DNA of 64,000 bases, from contig NZ_JAODIW010000006.1 of the NCBI RefSeq assembly GCF_026586625.1, positions 630,927-694,926 of the forward strand, given 5' to 3'. Positions 1 to 8,763 of this stretch are shown here, in pieces. Below the pieces are notes generated by a model. It was not told where the DNA came from and ran no database searches. It was given only the letters and a program-made list of their open reading frames with translations. The DNA comes from Halobium salinum. Lineage in GTDB: Archaea > Halobacteriota > Halobacteria > Halobacteriales > Haloferacaceae. Position 1 is the stretch's first letter; each line of letters starts with the position of its first letter. The position numbers and the translations under genes are program-made.

Positions 1-473
1 GACGGGAAGTCCGAGGGCGCGTACTTCTCGCCCTGAATCCAGATGTCGACGTCTGGGTCGCCGGCGACGACGGTGAACGAGGTCATCTCTCCCTCGAAGG
101 AGTAGTTGTCGGACATGTACTCAACGGTTCCCGTCGCTCGGCTGTCGGAGCTGCTATCGTCGGCTTCGACGTTGTCGCCAGGGGTGATGCTGCCGGAGGT
201 CGTGAACTCGTACGCCGTCCAGTTACCGCTCCCGACGACGGACATCCCCTTCTCGGTCGGGTCGCGACCGGAACCGTCGTCGCTTCCGGAGTCGTCGTCT
301 CCCGACCCCCCGTCGCCCGGGTACGTCCCCTCGCCGAACCCGCCCGCACCGAACGCCGGGCTGTCCGGACTCGCCGGTGTCGCGGGCTCGGCGACGACCG
401 CCGCTCCCGCCGCCGCAACTGCCATACTCTTGAGAACGCTTCGCCGCCCGATCGGAGTTCGCTCGCGTGCCAT
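1..473 (-). CDS. Tat-exported protein, C-terminus cut by window edge
   Basis: The N-terminal 157 residues are visible and the gene continues past the left edge. Residues 9-15 (GRRSVLK) followed by an Ala/Val-rich stretch to about residue 28 form a twin-arginine export signal, so the protein is folded in the cytoplasm and then exported. A Gly/Asp/Ser-rich linker (roughly residues 50-70) follows, typical of haloarchaeal surface proteins. The remainder contains no domain I recognise. The ATG at 473 is supported by a TATA-like box 27 nt upstream, implying a leaderless mRNA. Function unknown. Confidence 0.75.
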   Translation of the reverse strand, partial: MARERTPIGRRSVLKSMAVAAAGAAVVAEPATPASPDSPAFGAGGFGEGTYPGDGGSGDDDSGSDDGSGRDPTEKGMSVVGSGNWTAYEFTTSGSITPGDNVEADDSSSDSRATGTVEYMSDNYSFEGEMTSFTVVAGDPDVDIWIQGEKYAPSDFP

Positions 474-493
474 CGACAGACCGACTAATCACG

Positions 494-505
494 ATTCATA
501 AATAT
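494..505 (-). promoter_or_regulatory. TATA box of the Tat-exported protein
   Basis: On the minus strand the AT-rich box read from 505 to 494 (ATATTTATGAAT) is centred about 27 nt before the ATG at 473, the normal archaeal TATA-to-start distance for a leaderless transcript. The flanking 510-575 stretch is also very AT-rich. Confidence 0.5.
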
Positions 506-722
506 CTTCCTACAGAGAGTATAATATCTCAATCACTTTAATTATTTCTTGTATATATTTCTATATTTTAATAGAAGTCGTCGAGGGCCGGCCGGTCACC
601 GGTCACACGCGTCGCGCCCGTCGCGCCGATGCTCGCTGTGCTCGCCGTACTCGCCGACCTGCCCCGAGAGGCAGTCCCCTCACAACCCCCACACCGGTCC
701 CCGTGACCCGCGACCGAAGTGT

Positions 723-905
723 CTACGCCTCGGCTTCGTCCGCTCCGGGTTCCGGCCCGCGCTGCACGAGCGTGAGGTAGTGGAGCGCCTCGTGGAGGTA
801 GGCCTGGTCTCGCGCCATCAGCTCGTCGTACCCGTCGTTCTCTATTGCCGCTTCCAGTTCCGAAATTGCCTCCGCGATGTCGTCCCCGACTGTCCGGTGG
901 TCCAT
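723..905 (-). CDS. small acidic hypothetical protein (60 aa)
   Basis: A 60-residue, strongly acidic, probably all-helical protein (DDIAEAISELEAAIEND then ALHYLTLVQRG). Its composition is typical of haloarchaeal coding sequence, while the overlapping frame on the other strand is Arg/Pro/Ser-rich in the way non-coding shadows are. A TATA-like CTTATG lies about 28 nt upstream on the minus strand. No family recognised and no function proposed. Confidence 0.6.
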   Translation of the reverse strand: MDHRTVGDDIAEAISELEAAIENDGYDELMARDQAYLHEALHYLTLVQRGPEPGADEAEA

Positions 906-1046
906 GACGATTCGGTGAATCGGGTCACGTCACATAAGTGCGCGGCAACCAGTCGGTAACCGCCCCCGATATTCTCCTTTTCCAAACAGTCGGGGGCGTA
1001 GACTACTGTGGGAGGGTTGAGGGAGTTCGCGTCCGAACCGGGACGG

Positions 1047-1325
1047 ATGGAGCGCTACAGTGCGGCCGAGGGCGACCGCGTTCGTATCCGGTGGGACGGG
1101 GGCGAGTGTGTCGACGACGACTTCGCCCTCACGGTGTGTCGCGAATCGGACGCCTCGACGGTCGACGGCGTGCTGACGACCGCCGCTCACGCCGACACCC
1201 TCCACCGCCTCTTCCGCGACGGGACGACGTTCACCATCGTCCTCGAGTCGGCCAGCGGGGAGCGAACCCGGTTCGAACGTTGTACGTTGCTCAGTTCGAG
1301 CGGGAAGTGGGTGGCACCCGGGTGA
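1047..1325 (+). CDS. small hypothetical protein (92 aa)
   Basis: A small acidic protein starting MERYSAAEGDRVRIRW. The start at 1047 is chosen over an in-frame GTG at 1008 because the extra 13 residues look non-coding. The pattern of alternating hydrophobic strands (DRVRIRW, FALTVC, TTFTIVLES, RFERCTLLS) suggests a small beta-rich fold. No recognised domain. It lies 60 bp before the next gene on the same strand, but that gene has its own promoter. Confidence 0.55.
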   Translation: MERYSAAEGDRVRIRWDGGECVDDDFALTVCRESDASTVDGVLTTAAHADTLHRLFRDGTTFTIVLESASGERTRFERCTLLSSSGKWVAPG

Positions 1326-1353
1326 GTCGAGGGTAACCAGTTCCGTAGAAATA

Positions 1354-1361
1354 CTTATAAT
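1354..1361 (+). promoter_or_regulatory. TATA box for the gene at 1385
   Basis: CTTATAAT centred about 27-28 nt before the ATG at 1385, followed by a T-run. This is the best-looking archaeal promoter in the left part of the window and predicts a leaderless mRNA. Confidence 0.55.
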
Positions 1362-1384
1362 TTTTCAGTACGTTCTAGCGTGGT

Positions 1385-1834
1385 ATGGACGAATCTTCGG
1401 GGCCGGAAGGCCCGCCGTCGACCGACCGATGTGGCGTCCTCGAGTTCGCCGTGCTCGAGGTGCTCGACCGTGGTCCCGAGCCAGCGCGCACCGTCGCCGA
1501 CATCGGTGACCAGCTCCGCCGCCGGACCGAACTCCTCCCCGAGTTCGAAGGTGGGGTCGAACCCGACTCCGGCGCGTCGGTCCGGTTGCGAGTCGCACTC
1601 GACAGGCTCCGTGCCGCCGAGTACGTCACTGCGCGGGAGGTGGAAGACGACTCCGGGACGACCCGTCTCGTGTTCAGTTCGACGGGGACCGCCACGCCCG
1701 AGGACCGCGCCGTCGCCGAACTCCGGAACGACGTGAGCGACCTTCGGTACCAACTCGACGGACGCGAGGAACGAGCCGAGGGAGCGGAGACGGAGACGTC
1801 CCGACGGACCGCAGACACGTCGCTGGACTCCTGA
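1385..1834 (+). CDS. hypothetical protein, possible winged-helix plus coiled coil
   Basis: 149 residues. Residues about 15-85 (LEFAVLEVLDRG, VADIGDQL, RLRVALDRLRAAEYV) have the look of a winged-helix DNA-binding module followed by a basic/acidic hairpin (TAREVEDDSGTTRLVF). Residues about 108-130 (AVAELRNDVSDLRYQLDGRE) could form a short coiled coil, and the tail is low-complexity. This would fit a small transcriptional regulator, but the assignment rests on pattern only. A strong TATA box supports the start. Confidence 0.55.
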   Translation: MDESSGPEGPPSTDRCGVLEFAVLEVLDRGPEPARTVADIGDQLRRRTELLPEFEGGVEPDSGASVRLRVALDRLRAAEYVTAREVEDDSGTTRLVFSSTGTATPEDRAVAELRNDVSDLRYQLDGREERAEGAETETSRRTADTSLDS

Positions 1835-1953
1835 GAGCCGTATCGACTGCCGCCGAGGCGGTCGATGGGACCAGAGCGTTGACGGAGGTCCGTGGGGCCA
1901 GAACCGCAGACGAAGCAGCAACACCGATAAGCGTGCGATTCGTTGGCACGCGT

Positions 1954-2328
1954 ATGGACCCGAACAGCCGTGTTCGCGCGGAGGAGGTAATGTCGACGCC
2001 ACTCGAGACCATCCCGGAGGACGCGACCGTCACGGAGGCAGTCCGGGTGATGCGAGAGCACGACATCAAGGCGCTCCTGGTGACGAGCGGGCCGCCCGGC
2101 ATCGTCACCGCTACCGACGTCCTCGACGCCATCGCCGACGGGCGGGAGCTGGCGACGCTGACCGTCGCCGACCTCATGACGACGCCGGTCGAGACCGTGC
2201 CGCCGGACCTGTTACTGGAGGAGGTCGCCGCGATGATGACCAGCCTCGGCATCAACCACCTGCCGGTCGTCGACGGCGACCCGGTCGGGATGGTTTCCTC
2301 GACGGACGTGACCGCACAGTTGTCCTGA
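1954..2328 (+). CDS. two-CBS-domain protein
   Basis: 124 residues made of a CBS (Bateman) pair: first repeat about residues 8-62 (EEVMSTPLETIPEDATVTEA, HDIKALLVT, GIVTATDVLDAIADG) and second about 67-123 (VADLMTTPVETVPPDLLLEE, MTSLGINHLPVVDGDPVGMV, SSTDV). CBS pairs bind adenine nucleotides or SAM and act as energy or ligand sensors. There is no attached catalytic domain, so its partner is unknown. The ATG at 1954 was chosen because upstream in-frame sequence back to 1879 does not resemble the family. Confidence 0.85.
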   Translation: MDPNSRVRAEEVMSTPLETIPEDATVTEAVRVMREHDIKALLVTSGPPGIVTATDVLDAIADGRELATLTVADLMTTPVETVPPDLLLEEVAAMMTSLGINHLPVVDGDPVGMVSSTDVTAQLS

Positions 2329-2366
2329 CCGGGAGCGGTCGCGTCGCCTCGCCGGTTACCCGTCGG

Positions 2367-2759
2367 TCACGGGGGTGACGAAGCGGTGTGTCCGGGTATC
2401 GGTTCGATTCGGAACACGTACTCCTCGTAGGCGTGGTCGAGGTTCGTCGGACACTCCTCGCCGGTGTGGTCGGCACAGAGGTACGCTCTCGCCTCGACCG
2501 GCCCCTGCCCGGTCTCCTCCAAGTATCGTTCGAGGACGAGGAACGCGGCCGGCTCGTCACAGCCGCGACGGTGACACGACCGCGGCGATTCGGGGTCGTC
2601 CACCTCGGCTCCGACTTCGCCCCGCTGGACCGGGTTCGAGCCGTCGGGCGCCGGCGCCGCCTCGTCGGCACGCTCGCGCTCCTCCTCGATTTCCCGCTCT
2701 CGTTGGCGGCGCTCCGCGTCACGGGCCTGCTTCTCTCGGCCTTGCTTGGTGTCCGCCAT
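2367..2759 (-). CDS. small protein with charged helix and Cys/His cluster
   Basis: 130 residues starting MADTKQGREKQARDAERRQR. The N-terminal 40 residues form a highly charged helix or coiled coil; the second half carries a likely zinc site (CHRRGCDEPAAF, then YLCADHTGEEC). The combination suggests a small zinc-binding protein of unknown role. The frame is open well upstream (to 3071 and beyond), but the residues there are Arg/Pro/Ser-rich and look like antisense shadow, so the ATG at 2759 is preferred. Confidence 0.65.
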   Translation of the reverse strand: MADTKQGREKQARDAERRQREREIEEERERADEAAPAPDGSNPVQRGEVGAEVDDPESPRSCHRRGCDEPAAFLVLERYLEETGQGPVEARAYLCADHTGEECPTNLDHAYEEYVFRIEPIPGHTASSPP

Positions 2760-2841
2760 ACGCCTTCCAGGGGAGTGAGCCGGATAACCCTGTGGTCGGT
2801 CTCCCTGCTTGCCGGGGGACCGCCGAGCGACGCGAGGACCC

Positions 2842-3084
2842 TTACTCCCGTCGCTCGGTGAATGGGGTGAGCGCTCCGCCGCAGTCCTCCCGGGTTCGCC
2901 CGCAGGCGGTGGCCGCGTCGCCGGCGCGCTCGACGCCGGGGTCGAGTCGGCCGAGCCGCCACGTCGGGTCGTGACCCGTCTCGCGCTGGTGTCGGTCGAC
3001 GGCGAGGCGGGCGTCCCGGAGCTTCGTGAAGGTCTCTTCGAGGTCGCAGTCGGGACACGTGACGGTGGCACGAGGGGCGGTCAT
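2842..3084 (-). CDS. small CxxC protein (80 aa)
   Basis: 80 residues starting MTAPRATVTCPDCDLEE, with a CPDC knuckle near the N-terminus, an ARLAVDRHQRETGH helix and one more Cys pair-like site further on (CGRTREDC). Similar to the many one-knuckle zinc-ribbon-like small proteins of haloarchaea; function unknown. The ATG at 3084 gives the compact form; the longer frame adds Arg-rich sequence unlike the rest. Confidence 0.65.
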   Translation of the reverse strand: MTAPRATVTCPDCDLEETFTKLRDARLAVDRHQRETGHDPTWRLGRLDPGVERAGDAATACGRTREDCGGALTPFTERRE

Positions 3085-3349
3085 CGTCCGGTGGAAGGAC
3101 GACGGCGCGGAAAGACCTCCCGCTTCGGACGGTCGGGTTCGACCGTGAGTTGCCCAGTCGATTCGAACACGAACACCGGCATCCCGTCGTCGGCCGGACG
3201 CAACGACTAATCGGACGCCCTGTGAACACCAGGACACCCACGGCTCCCGACCCGCTCACGACCGCGTATTGTGACGGTGGTCGGTCACCTTCGCTTCCGT
3301 CGGTGACGACCACGAGACAGCGTCGAGTCGGGAATGGGGGCGGAGAACG

Positions 3350-4561
3350 ATGACACACGTCAACACAGAGGCGGCAGTCGTCCCGGCGTCCCGGTACCCG
3401 CACGGGTACGCCTCGGTCAGGTCGCTCGCGACCCGCGGGATTCGAGCGGTCGCCGCCGTCGCGAACCCGACCCTGCCGGTCACAACGTCGCGGTTCTGCG
3501 ACGAAGTCGTGACGGTGCCGCCGTCGTACGACCTCGTCCCCTATCGGGACGCGCTGCTCGACCTCGCCGCACGGCCCGACGTTCGGACGATACTCCCGCA
3601 TCGGCCCCAGGACCCGTACGTCCTCTCGAAGCACGCTGACGCGTTCGACCCGCACGTCGACCTCGTCGTCCCGCCGTTCGAGACCCTGCGGACCGTCCAC
3701 GACCGCAAGCGACTGATGGAGGTCGTGAGCGACGCGGGTGTGTCGGTCCCCGAGACCCGCCTCCTCGACGAGGCCGCCGGGTGGGAGACGGACCGTATCG
3801 TCAAGTCCAGATACAACCTCCTCGCCGCCGAGTACGTCGACTCGTTCACCCCCACCGACTCCCGCATCGTCAAGACGGTGAAGCACCTCCCGGCCGGGGA
3901 GTCCGTCGACGTCGACGCGTTGTGTGAGAAGATGGGTCACGTCCCCATCGTCCAGGAGTACGTCGCCGGCGCCGACGAGTACGTCTTCGGGGCGCTGTAC
4001 GACCGCGGCGAGGCCCTGGCGACGTTCGGTCACCGACAGCTCCGCGAAGACTCCTACGCCGGCGGGGGTGGCGTCTACCGCGAGAGCGTCCGAAGTCCCG
4101 AACTCGACGCCGCCGGCCGGCGCGCACTGGACGCGCTCGACTGGCACGGCCTCGCCTGTCTGGAGTTCGTCGAGGACGCCGAAACGGGCGAGTTCACGCT
4201 CGTCGAAATCAACCCCCGGATGTGGCAGTCGCTGGCCACGGCGGTCAGGGCGGGCGCCGACTTCCCCTACTGGTACTGGTTGCTCGCGACCGGACGGTCG
4301 GACCGCATCGACCCCGACTACCGGGTCGGCGTCGGTACCCACTACCTCTACGGCGAACTGGAACATCTCGTGAGCGTGCTACGCGAGGACTCCGCGTTCG
4401 TCGCGCGACCCTCCGTCCTCGGGACGGTAGCGTCGATCGCCCGGTCGTGGGTCGAACGACCGCAGTTCGACGACTTCCATCTCGACGACCCGTCGCCCGC
4501 GCTCCGACAGGTGCGAAACGAGTTCGTACGGGTCGTCGGCAGGCGACTCGGTCGGGAGTGA
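3350..4561 (+). CDS. ATP-grasp ligase
   Basis: 403 residues with the ATP-grasp layout: N-terminal Rossmann-like part (about 1-115), then KRLMEVVSDAGVSVPETR at about 123-141, the strand-loop PIVQEYVAGADEYVFG at about 200-215 and the metal-binding strand CLEFVEDAETGEFTLVEINP ending near 288 (Glu and Asn ligands). ATP-grasp enzymes join a carboxylate to an amine or thiol through an acyl phosphate. Substrate unknown; as it sits at the edge of the glycan locus and faces an asparagine-synthase-like gene, a modifying ligase for a sugar or small carboxylate is possible. GGAG lies 5 nt before the ATG. Confidence 0.85.
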   Translation: MTHVNTEAAVVPASRYPHGYASVRSLATRGIRAVAAVANPTLPVTTSRFCDEVVTVPPSYDLVPYRDALLDLAARPDVRTILPHRPQDPYVLSKHADAFDPHVDLVVPPFETLRTVHDRKRLMEVVSDAGVSVPETRLLDEAAGWETDRIVKSRYNLLAAEYVDSFTPTDSRIVKTVKHLPAGESVDVDALCEKMGHVPIVQEYVAGADEYVFGALYDRGEALATFGHRQLREDSYAGGGGVYRESVRSPELDAAGRRALDALDWHGLACLEFVEDAETGEFTLVEINPRMWQSLATAVRAGADFPYWYWLLATGRSDRIDPDYRVGVGTHYLYGELEHLVSVLREDSAFVARPSVLGTVASIARSWVERPQFDDFHLDDPSPALRQVRNEFVRVVGRRLGRE

Positions 4562-4673
4562 AGAACCGAGAACCGCGAGTCGAACGTGGAGTCGAGAGTC
4601 GCGAGTCGAACGCCTGGGCGACGCGCCACCTGACCGTCTGCCGAGGGACGGCTCCGGCGACTCGCCGGGGAGC

Positions 4674-6683
4674 TCAGTTCGGTCCGTCGCGCGGCGGCGA
4701 CCCGGCCGGGCGTAGGGTCCGGCCGCTTCCGTCGCCGTCGACGCCTCCGCTTCCGTCGCCGTCGACGTCTCCACTTCCATCGGCGCCGCCCCCACCTCCA
4801 CTCCCGTCGCTACCGCCGTGGCCGTCGATAGAGCCCTGTCTCGTAGCCATTTCGAGGTGCGGCATCCACAGGAGCGTGAGCAACGAGTAGAGTGCGACCG
4901 TGTTGTCTTCGCCCTCGCGGTGCGTCCGGAGGGTCCGTTCGACGGCGTCGTAGTCGAGAAACGGGAGCCGTCGGACGACCGGCTCCGCCCCGGCGACCGT
5001 GTCGGCTGCGAACGGCCTGGTTCGAAGCAGCTCGCGTCGGTTCGGCCACGGCCCGTGGTCGAGGTGTGGCGCCGGCGTCGGGTCGTCACCGATATGCTTC
5101 CGGTAGAAGGCGACGAGGTTCGTGCCGACGTACTCGAGGGGGTACGAGTAGGTGAGGGGGACGCCCGTGCCGGCGTGGGGAATTTTGGCCAACTCCGGGG
5201 CGACCCTGCTCACCCCGGCGTTGATGAGGTTGCGACGGAGGAAGTATCGCCGTGGAATCCGTTGCTGGAGGTCCAGCAGTCGATTGTCGAGGAACGGGCT
5301 CCGCGTCGGTCTAATCTGTGCGAGGCTCCGCGGGAAGAGCGCCTCGGTGTCCGCGCCCAGCGGGTAGTAGTCCCCGTACATCGCAAGGTCGGTCAACGAG
5401 TCGTATCCGACGCCGTGACTGACGACGCCGCCGTCGGGGGTTCGGTGCAGGTTGGCCGAGAGGACCTCCCGCATCGACCGTTCCGGCGTGAAGTAGGGGA
5501 GCGGCGGGCTCTCGAGTAGCTTCGTGTCGACGTAGTCCTCGAGGTCGTGAATAGGCCGTTCGAACGGGAGCGTCAGCTTCCCGAGCGGCCCGAGCGACAC
5601 CCGCCGCCGCGGGAGCGACGCGGCGCTAAACAGGGTGTCCGCGAACAGCCCCGAGACGAGCACGTCGACCTCGTCGCGAATCCGGTCTTCGAACGGTGTG
5701 AAGTACGCCTGGTCGAACCAGCCGCTGTACTCCGTGAGTCCGGCCGTCGCCTCCAACGCCCGAGCCTCGTGGTCCTCGTTCCGTATCAGGAGCCGAAAGT
5801 CGTCGCCGGCGGCCTCTGCGACGCGCCGGGCGACCCGTGTCTCCCTGCTCGTCCAGTCGGTGGTGTGAAGCGCGACGACCGACTGGTCGATGCAGGCCTC
5901 GACGAACCGCGAGTCGCTGCCGCCGCTCAACAGCAGCCCGTAGGTCAGGTCGTCGTCGGTCCACTCCGCGAGCACCCGCTTGAGCGTCTCCGTGAGGTCG
6001 TCGACCACGGCGGAGAACGACTGCTCGACGGGGTCGTACCGGGGACGCCAGTAGGTCGTCGTCTCGGTCGTCAAGTCGTCGACGTCGACGGTCGTGACCG
6101 ACGCCGGCGGTCGCTCCCGGACGCCGGCCAGCGGCGTCTCGACCCCGAACACGCGCCGGAGGGCGAGATACTCCTGCAGGTAGTCGAGGTCGTACTCGAC
6201 GTCGACCGCGGGGTGGTGCGGGAGGGCGTTGAGATTCGAGGCGAACACGACCGTCTCCGACTCGGGGCGGATCCAGTAGACGGGCTTCGTGGCGAGGCGG
6301 TCGGTGACGAACGAGATGGTGTCGTCGACGCGGTCGTACAGCACGAGCGCGAACTCGCCGTTGAGGCCGCTGACGAAGTCGGGGCCGTCCTCCTCGTACC
6401 GGCGGGCGCAGAACTCGGCACTCCCACCGGACGGTCCGGGACGGGGAGCGTAAGCGTCTCCGCTCCCGTACCCGTAGACGTCCCCCCATACCCAGACGAG
6501 GACGTCGCCGCCGTCGGCGGTCGCGGGTTGGTCGCCCGCGAGAAGCGGGTGTGAGGAAACCCGTAGTTCCACCCGCTCGTCGTCGTAGGCGACCGTCACC
6601 TCGTCGTCGTGTCGACGGACCGTCCCGACCACCTCGTCGGTGAGTTCGGCGTCGGAGCCGAGGACGCCACAGAGACCGACCAC
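4674..6683 (-). CDS. asparagine-synthase-like amidotransferase
   Basis: 669 residues from a GTG at 6683, preceded by GGGAGG in good Shine-Dalgarno register; an ATG at 6731 would add 16 residues. Residues 1-200 resemble a class II glutamine amidotransferase (VVGLCGVLG start, LNGEFALVLYDR, FVTDRLATKPVYW). Residues about 230-600 are the ATP-pyrophosphatase synthase domain with the PP-loop LLLSGGSDSR. The nucleophilic Cys is at residue 5 rather than residue 2, so glutamine use is doubtful. The last 50 residues are an imperfect Gly/Asp/Ser repeat. In polysaccharide loci such proteins can amidate uronic acids; that role is inferred. Confidence 0.85.
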   Translation of the reverse strand: MVGLCGVLGSDAELTDEVVGTVRRHDDEVTVAYDDERVELRVSSHPLLAGDQPATADGGDVLVWVWGDVYGYGSGDAYAPRPGPSGGSAEFCARRYEEDGPDFVSGLNGEFALVLYDRVDDTISFVTDRLATKPVYWIRPESETVVFASNLNALPHHPAVDVEYDLDYLQEYLALRRVFGVETPLAGVRERPPASVTTVDVDDLTTETTTYWRPRYDPVEQSFSAVVDDLTETLKRVLAEWTDDDLTYGLLLSGGSDSRFVEACIDQSVVALHTTDWTSRETRVARRVAEAAGDDFRLLIRNEDHEARALEATAGLTEYSGWFDQAYFTPFEDRIRDEVDVLVSGLFADTLFSAASLPRRRVSLGPLGKLTLPFERPIHDLEDYVDTKLLESPPLPYFTPERSMREVLSANLHRTPDGGVVSHGVGYDSLTDLAMYGDYYPLGADTEALFPRSLAQIRPTRSPFLDNRLLDLQQRIPRRYFLRRNLINAGVSRVAPELAKIPHAGTGVPLTYSYPLEYVGTNLVAFYRKHIGDDPTPAPHLDHGPWPNRRELLRTRPFAADTVAGAEPVVRRLPFLDYDAVERTLRTHREGEDNTVALYSLLTLLWMPHLEMATRQGSIDGHGGSDGSGGGGGADGSGDVDGDGSGGVDGDGSGRTLRPAGSPPRDGPN

Positions 6684-7993
6684 GCTATCACGACCTCCCG
6701 ACCCGCTCCGAGCGGGTCGTTCCCACGACACCGGTTACTGATTCACCCGGACTCATCTGTTCCCAACGGTACCCTCTTCACTCCTGCCGGGTTTTTAGTT
6801 TCTCGTTTTACAGGTTGTTCGGGGGCAAAAATCAGCGCTCCCTATCTCGGAGCAAAGGGCTCGGCAGGTGATTCGCGCCTCGTCGAAGTGAGAGACGGAG
6901 TGCTCGCTTTCGCGACCTTCCTCGCACGTCTTCACGGAGGGGCTCCGCTACTAGTCCGACCTCGGCACACGTTGCCTTCGCTCCTGACGCTGAACGGGCG
7001 AGGAGCGCGGCTCTGCAATGGCACGTCGACTGGAGGGATATGCTGGATTCTGACAGGTGTGGGTCCTACGCATAAGGGCAGCCTAGTGTGTTCACGTTGG
7101 CAGTATTCTCGGAATCGATCGACACATCCCGTTTCTGAGGGATTGCAGCGGCAATCTGGTGTGTCGGGTCACCGCTGATGCGCGTATTGGGCGCTGTACC
7201 ACTAGTTCTGTGGGTATACAACGGCAACGCGGTGTGGCGCCGCAGCGGGCGACCACCAAGATTCAGTCAACTACGCTGGCGTTCGACGTCCGGTCCCCGA
7301 CTCTCGACTCTTGATGAGCACATACACACGCAAGGTTGGTCAGCACGCGGCAAGCTGTTCGGTCTGCCCTCGTCCTCAACCTTGGACGGGTATCACACAC
7401 AGAATCGCACGTCCACATCGGCGGAGAAGGGATACCGACTGGCGTGAGACGTCCAATCAGGTTCCACACTCGAAATCCGGCCCGGAAGAACGCTTTTCAG
7501 CAGGTCGGTAGAGGAGTGTGAGGATAATCGGAGGGCCAGGTATAATGCGCTCAAGCCACGGTGCTCTTGTGTCTCTTGCCTCGAGAGGAGCTGTAAACGG
7601 GCAGTACTGGCTTGAAAAGAATTGCCTTCGTACAATATGTTTCATCGAACAGGCCTTCTACGCGGATCCAATGATTCTCACACACGGCTTCCGTCTCCCG
7701 GTTTCGTGCCGCGCTACTCGGCGGTGGCCACCGTGGGAGTGACTTGGCAGTCAACACGCGATAGCCACAAAACGCCCCTTACAACGTTCGCTCCATCCCT
7801 ATCGACGTCAGCGTCGGTCTCTCGCTGTCGCTGCTGTCTCCACAATTGGACCCCTCTATTCGCCTATACTCCCTCTATCGGGCGCTGTGTCCATGTGTGA
7901 ACGGCCTGTGAGCGCCGTAGCGACGTTCTCCGTTCCGCTGCTGTACGAACTGTTGCGTATCGGTGTGTGTGTTTAATCATCCTTGCCTCCGGT
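6684..7993. other. gene-poor scar
   Basis: About 1.3 kb with no frame that looks coding: the short open frames on both strands are rich in Arg, Ser, Thr, His and Cys and lack the acidic haloarchaeal signature. Base composition is more even than in neighbouring genes. It abuts a dead IS6 element and is probably a graveyard of decayed mobile DNA or a lost gene; I could not identify any remnant in it. Confidence 0.5.
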
Positions 7994-8690
7994 CGGTCGT
8001 GTTTAGTTTGGAGCACCGAGCCAGGCAGCGAACGCTTGGAGCCAGTTCTCAGCGGTTTCGGGGAGAACGTGGCTGAAGCAGTTCGAGAACGACGACGTTC
8101 GACGTTTCAGTTCGCGGAAGATGCCCTCGATGCTATTCCGATTTTCGTGTCGTTCTGGATGAAATCGGAGCCGAGGTCGGGAGAGTGCGGTCTAGGGGTA
8201 CTGAGCACCGTCGACCAGAAACACGGTAGATTCGACGGAGTGTTTCTTACGGAGTTCAGCGAGGAATATCTGCCTTGTTGCGGTTGTCGTGGTTGCAGAG
8301 AGCCAGACATGGAGTTACTGGGTTTTTTTGGGTCACAGGCAGCGTACAGCCAGTATTGCTGAGAATTGATCCGAATCACTGTCTCGTCGAGCGCGACGTG
8401 ATTCGGGCTTTTTCGATCTATTGGTTATAGATCGACCTTCTGAACCTAGTTATGAACCGCTTTCCGAGAACGCTCGACACCCAAGCTTTCGAGCAACGAG
8501 ACGATATTCGACACCGAGAGACCCGCTACATGCGATTGAGTACCGAGCTTCATCGCCCACTCGGGTGTCCGCTCTCGCTCCACAAACTCCATGTCTATCC
8601 AGCCACTACGATCGACGAGGCGGCTGATTTCTGGCATAGGCACCAAGAAATCACGTCGCCTCACTTTTCACGCTTAACTAAACACGACCG
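7994..8690 (-). mobile_element. defective IS6-family insertion sequence (697 bp)
   Basis: Bounded by perfect 15-bp terminal inverted repeats: cggtcgtgtttagtt at 7994-8008 and its complement at 8676-8690. It contains one transposase reading on the minus strand, now inactivated. The flanking 8-10 bp (cctccggt and tctctgtt) do not match, so no target duplication remains, consistent with age or rearrangement. A near-identical 19-nt end recurs at 49441-49459. Confidence 0.8.
8003..8637 (-). pseudogene. IS6-family transposase, inactivated
   Basis: Reading begins MPEISRLVDRSG, continues RERTPEWAMKL and SNIVSLLESLGVERSRKAVHN, then meets TAG where a Trp codon is expected and a TAA 7 codons later. It goes on through NHVALDETVIRINSQQYWLY (first catalytic Asp), shifts frame near 8335, then reads LAELRKKHSVESTVFLVDGA (second Asp) and IFRELKRRTSSFSNCFSH (Glu), ending ENWLQAFAAWLGAPN. 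So the DDE transposase is nearly full length but carries at least two nonsense changes, a further stop and a frameshift. It cannot move itself. Confidence 0.8.
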
Positions 8691-8763
8691 TCTCTGTTGG
8701 GCAAATATACAAGTAGCCTCCTAATAGAGTCGGCCGCCGAAGGTATGCGAATCTCTTGCGGGG

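Noticed and set aside
2252-4366. 704-codon open frame on the minus strand
   Set aside because: Runs antisense through the ATP-grasp gene and small genes; Arg/Pro/Ser-rich composition typical of GC-rich shadow frames.
4690-4830. short tandem repeats that could be read as a CRISPR-like array
   Set aside because: They are imperfect codon repeats encoding the Gly/Asp/Ser tail of the asparagine-synthase-like protein; no spacers.
5547-6554. 335-codon open frame on the plus strand
   Set aside because: Antisense to the asparagine-synthase-like gene, rich in Arg/Val/Glu blocks, no motif.
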